The notes under the pieces are model-generated. The model had not been told where the DNA came from. It did not search any database and was given only the letters and a program-made list of their open reading frames with translations. Source: Gammaproteobacteria bacterium (GTDB taxonomy: Bacteria; Pseudomonadota; Gammaproteobacteria; Arenicellales; CAJQKF01). Taken from it: a DNA stretch of 41,864 bases. Made by a program: the position numbers and the translations under genes. Of this stretch, positions 40,318-41,864 are shown piece after piece. Numbering within the stretch: the first letter of the stretch is position 1; every line of letters starts with the position of its first letter. The DNA is taken from NCBI GenBank assembly GCA_030429125.1, contig JAUIDF010000002.1, positions 1-41,864 of the forward strand. The letters run 5' to 3'.

Positions 40318-41295
40318 ATGATCGACGTCGACGGCCTGTGCAACCGGCTCGCCGGCGGGTCGCTGGCGTCCTGGGCGGCGGCACTGCCCGATGGCCTGCG
40401 TGACGCCTTCGACCCGCGACGTCATGGCGACATGCCGCGCTGGCTGGCGGCGTACGACCGCCTGCCGTCGATTCGATCGGACGACGTCTCGCTGGACGCG
40501 GCCGTGGTTCGCGCCGGCCGTCCGGCAGATGCCGACGAGACCGCGCGAGCGCGACTCGCCGAGGCGTTGCGCGAGTTCATGCCATGGCGAAAGGGACCGT
40601 TCGAGATTGCCGGCCTGCCCATCGACACCGAGTGGCGCAGCGACCTGAAGTGGGACCGCCTCGCCGGGGCCATCGAGCCGCTGGCCGGTCGCACCGTGCT
40701 CGACGTCGGTTGCGGCAGCGGCTACCACTGCTGGCGCATGATCGGCGCTGGCGCGCGCACGGTGATCGGCATCGATCCCATGATCGTCTACGTGCTGCAG
40801 TTCCTCGTGCTGCGCCGCTACCTCGGCGACCGGGGCGCCTGGGTGCTGCCGCTTCGCCTGGAGGACCTGCCGCCGGACTCGCGCGCCTTCGACACGGTGT
40901 TCTCGATGGGCGTGCTCTACCACCGGCGCTCGCCCTTCGACCACCTGCGCGAGTTGCGCGGCGCGCTATGTCGCGGCGGGCAGCTGGTGCTGGAAACGTT
41001 GGTGGTCGATGGCGGCCCCGACACCGTGCTGGTGCCGGCCGGCCGCTACGCGCGCATGGGCAACGTGTGGTTCATTCCGTCGCCGGCCGCTCTGTGCGGC
41101 TGGCTGGCACGCATGCAGTTCACCGACATCGAGGTCGTGGATGTCAGCGCCACGACGGTCGACGAGCAGCGCACCACCGCGTGGATGCGAGGCGAATCGC
41201 TTGCGTCCTGCCTCGACCCTGGCGACCCGCGCCGATCGGTCGAAGGCTACCCGGCGCCGGTTCGGGCGATCGTGCTCGCGCGCGCGCCCGGATAA
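40318..41295 (+). CDS. cmoB: tRNA U34 carboxymethyltransferase CmoB
   Basis: FMPWRKGPFEIAGLPIDTEWRSDLKWDRL, VLDVGCGSGYHCWRMIGAGARTVIGIDPMIVYVLQF, MGVLYHRRSPFDHL, RYARMGNVWFIPS. Confidence 0.93.
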   Translation: MIDVDGLCNRLAGGSLASWAAALPDGLRDAFDPRRHGDMPRWLAAYDRLPSIRSDDVSLDAAVVRAGRPADADETARARLAEALREFMPWRKGPFEIAGLPIDTEWRSDLKWDRLAGAIEPLAGRTVLDVGCGSGYHCWRMIGAGARTVIGIDPMIVYVLQFLVLRRYLGDRGAWVLPLRLEDLPPDSRAFDTVFSMGVLYHRRSPFDHLRELRGALCRGGQLVLETLVVDGGPDTVLVPAGRYARMGNVWFIPSPAALCGWLARMQFTDIEVVDVSATTVDEQRTTAWMRGESLASCLDPGDPRRSVEGYPAPVRAIVLARAPG

Positions 41296-41404
41296 CAATG
41301 CGGACAGGGTGCTTTACGTTAATTATAAATTTCCATAGCTTATAATAGATATCTCAGATATCATTAGCCATGTTTCATTTCCTCGCGAAAACGCGGTCCA
41401 ACGC

Positions 41405-41671
41405 ATGATTACCGCTGCCCAGATGCGGGCTGCACGAGCCCTGCTCGGCATCGACCAGAAGACCCTGGCGGAACTCGCCGGCGTGTCCGTCCCGACCATC
41501 CAGCGCATGGAAGCGAGCCCCGGCACGGTTCGCGGCGTGATCGAGAGCCTGACCCGGGTGGTCGACGCCCTCGACCGCGCCGGCATCGAGCTGGTCGGCG
41601 ACAACGCAAGCAGCCCGTGCGGCGGTCGCGGGGTGCGCCTGAAGTCGGCCGCATCGACCGAAAGCGACTGA
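41405..41671 (+). CDS. Small XRE-type HTH transcriptional regulator
   Basis: MRAARALLGIDQKTLAELAGVSVPTIQRMEASPGTVRGVIESLTRVVDALDRAGIELVGD. Confidence 0.85.
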   Translation: MITAAQMRAARALLGIDQKTLAELAGVSVPTIQRMEASPGTVRGVIESLTRVVDALDRAGIELVGDNASSPCGGRGVRLKSAASTESD

Positions 41672-41688
41672 TCGCGAAGCCCGACACC

Positions 41689-41864
41689 TTGTACTCGACG
41701 ACCGACGACGCCTCGCCCGCGACCGCAACCTCCCGCGGTACCGCCGTTGACATCAATGCGCGCGCGTCCTTCGTCGAGCTGTTCACACCCAAGCTGGTGA
41801 CGATTCTCCGCGAGGGCTATCGGCTGTCGCACCTGCGCGCCGACATCGCGGCCGGGCTCACGGT
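41689..41864 (+). CDS. SulP family transporter, N-terminal fragment (runs off window)
   Basis: Open frame through the window end encoding ...FVELFTPKLVTILREGYRLSHLRADIAAGLTV, typical SulP N-terminus; start codon uncertain (TTG 41689 possible). Confidence 0.7.
   Translation, partial: MYSTTDDASPATATSRGTAVDINARASFVELFTPKLVTILREGYRLSHLRADIAAGLT

Noticed and set aside
37879-40944. 1021-aa minus-strand ORF
   Set aside because: Only the C-terminal 379 aa (from ATG 39018) are a CaiB transferase; the upstream part is an out-of-frame reading of the acyl-CoA dehydrogenase gene.

Overview
This is a GC-rich, probably proteobacterial, chromosomal window with about 34 supportable CDSs. Left to right: (1) class III aminotransferase, D-2-hydroxyacid dehydrogenase, DUF4864-like protein, and a tandem-PAS GGDEF protein. 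(2) A GntR-linked catabolic block: class II aldolase, TauD/TfdA-like oxygenase, GFA protein, 3-hydroxybutyrate-dehydrogenase-like SDR, GST, a TRAP transporter in P-M-Q order, a double carboxymuconolactone-decarboxylase-fold protein, a BKACE enzyme, and a divergent GntR/FCD regulator behind twin palindromes. (3) A three-gene exported/outer-membrane module: a novel 441-aa secreted protein, a TPR + beta-barrel protein, and a small Pro-rich exported protein. (4) A 1826-aa head-to-tail double UvrA with four ATPase cassettes, embedded among five copies of a ~20-bp repeat (TTTCGGGGACAGTATACTTA) that belongs to a neighbouring REP-associated tyrosine transposase (RAYT). (5) PreP-like M16 peptidase, sulfatase, ydbL-ynbE-ydbH operon, ABC-F ATPase, GDPD and nitroreductase. 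(6) CoA-ester lyase / CaiB / acyl-CoA dehydrogenase operon, CmoB, and an XRE regulator followed by the start of a SulP transporter. The most interesting signals are the double UvrA with its repeat/RAYT context, including a repeat that ends at the uvrA start codon, and the uncharacterised TPR-barrel export-like module. All functional calls come from reading the supplied translations; no database search was run.
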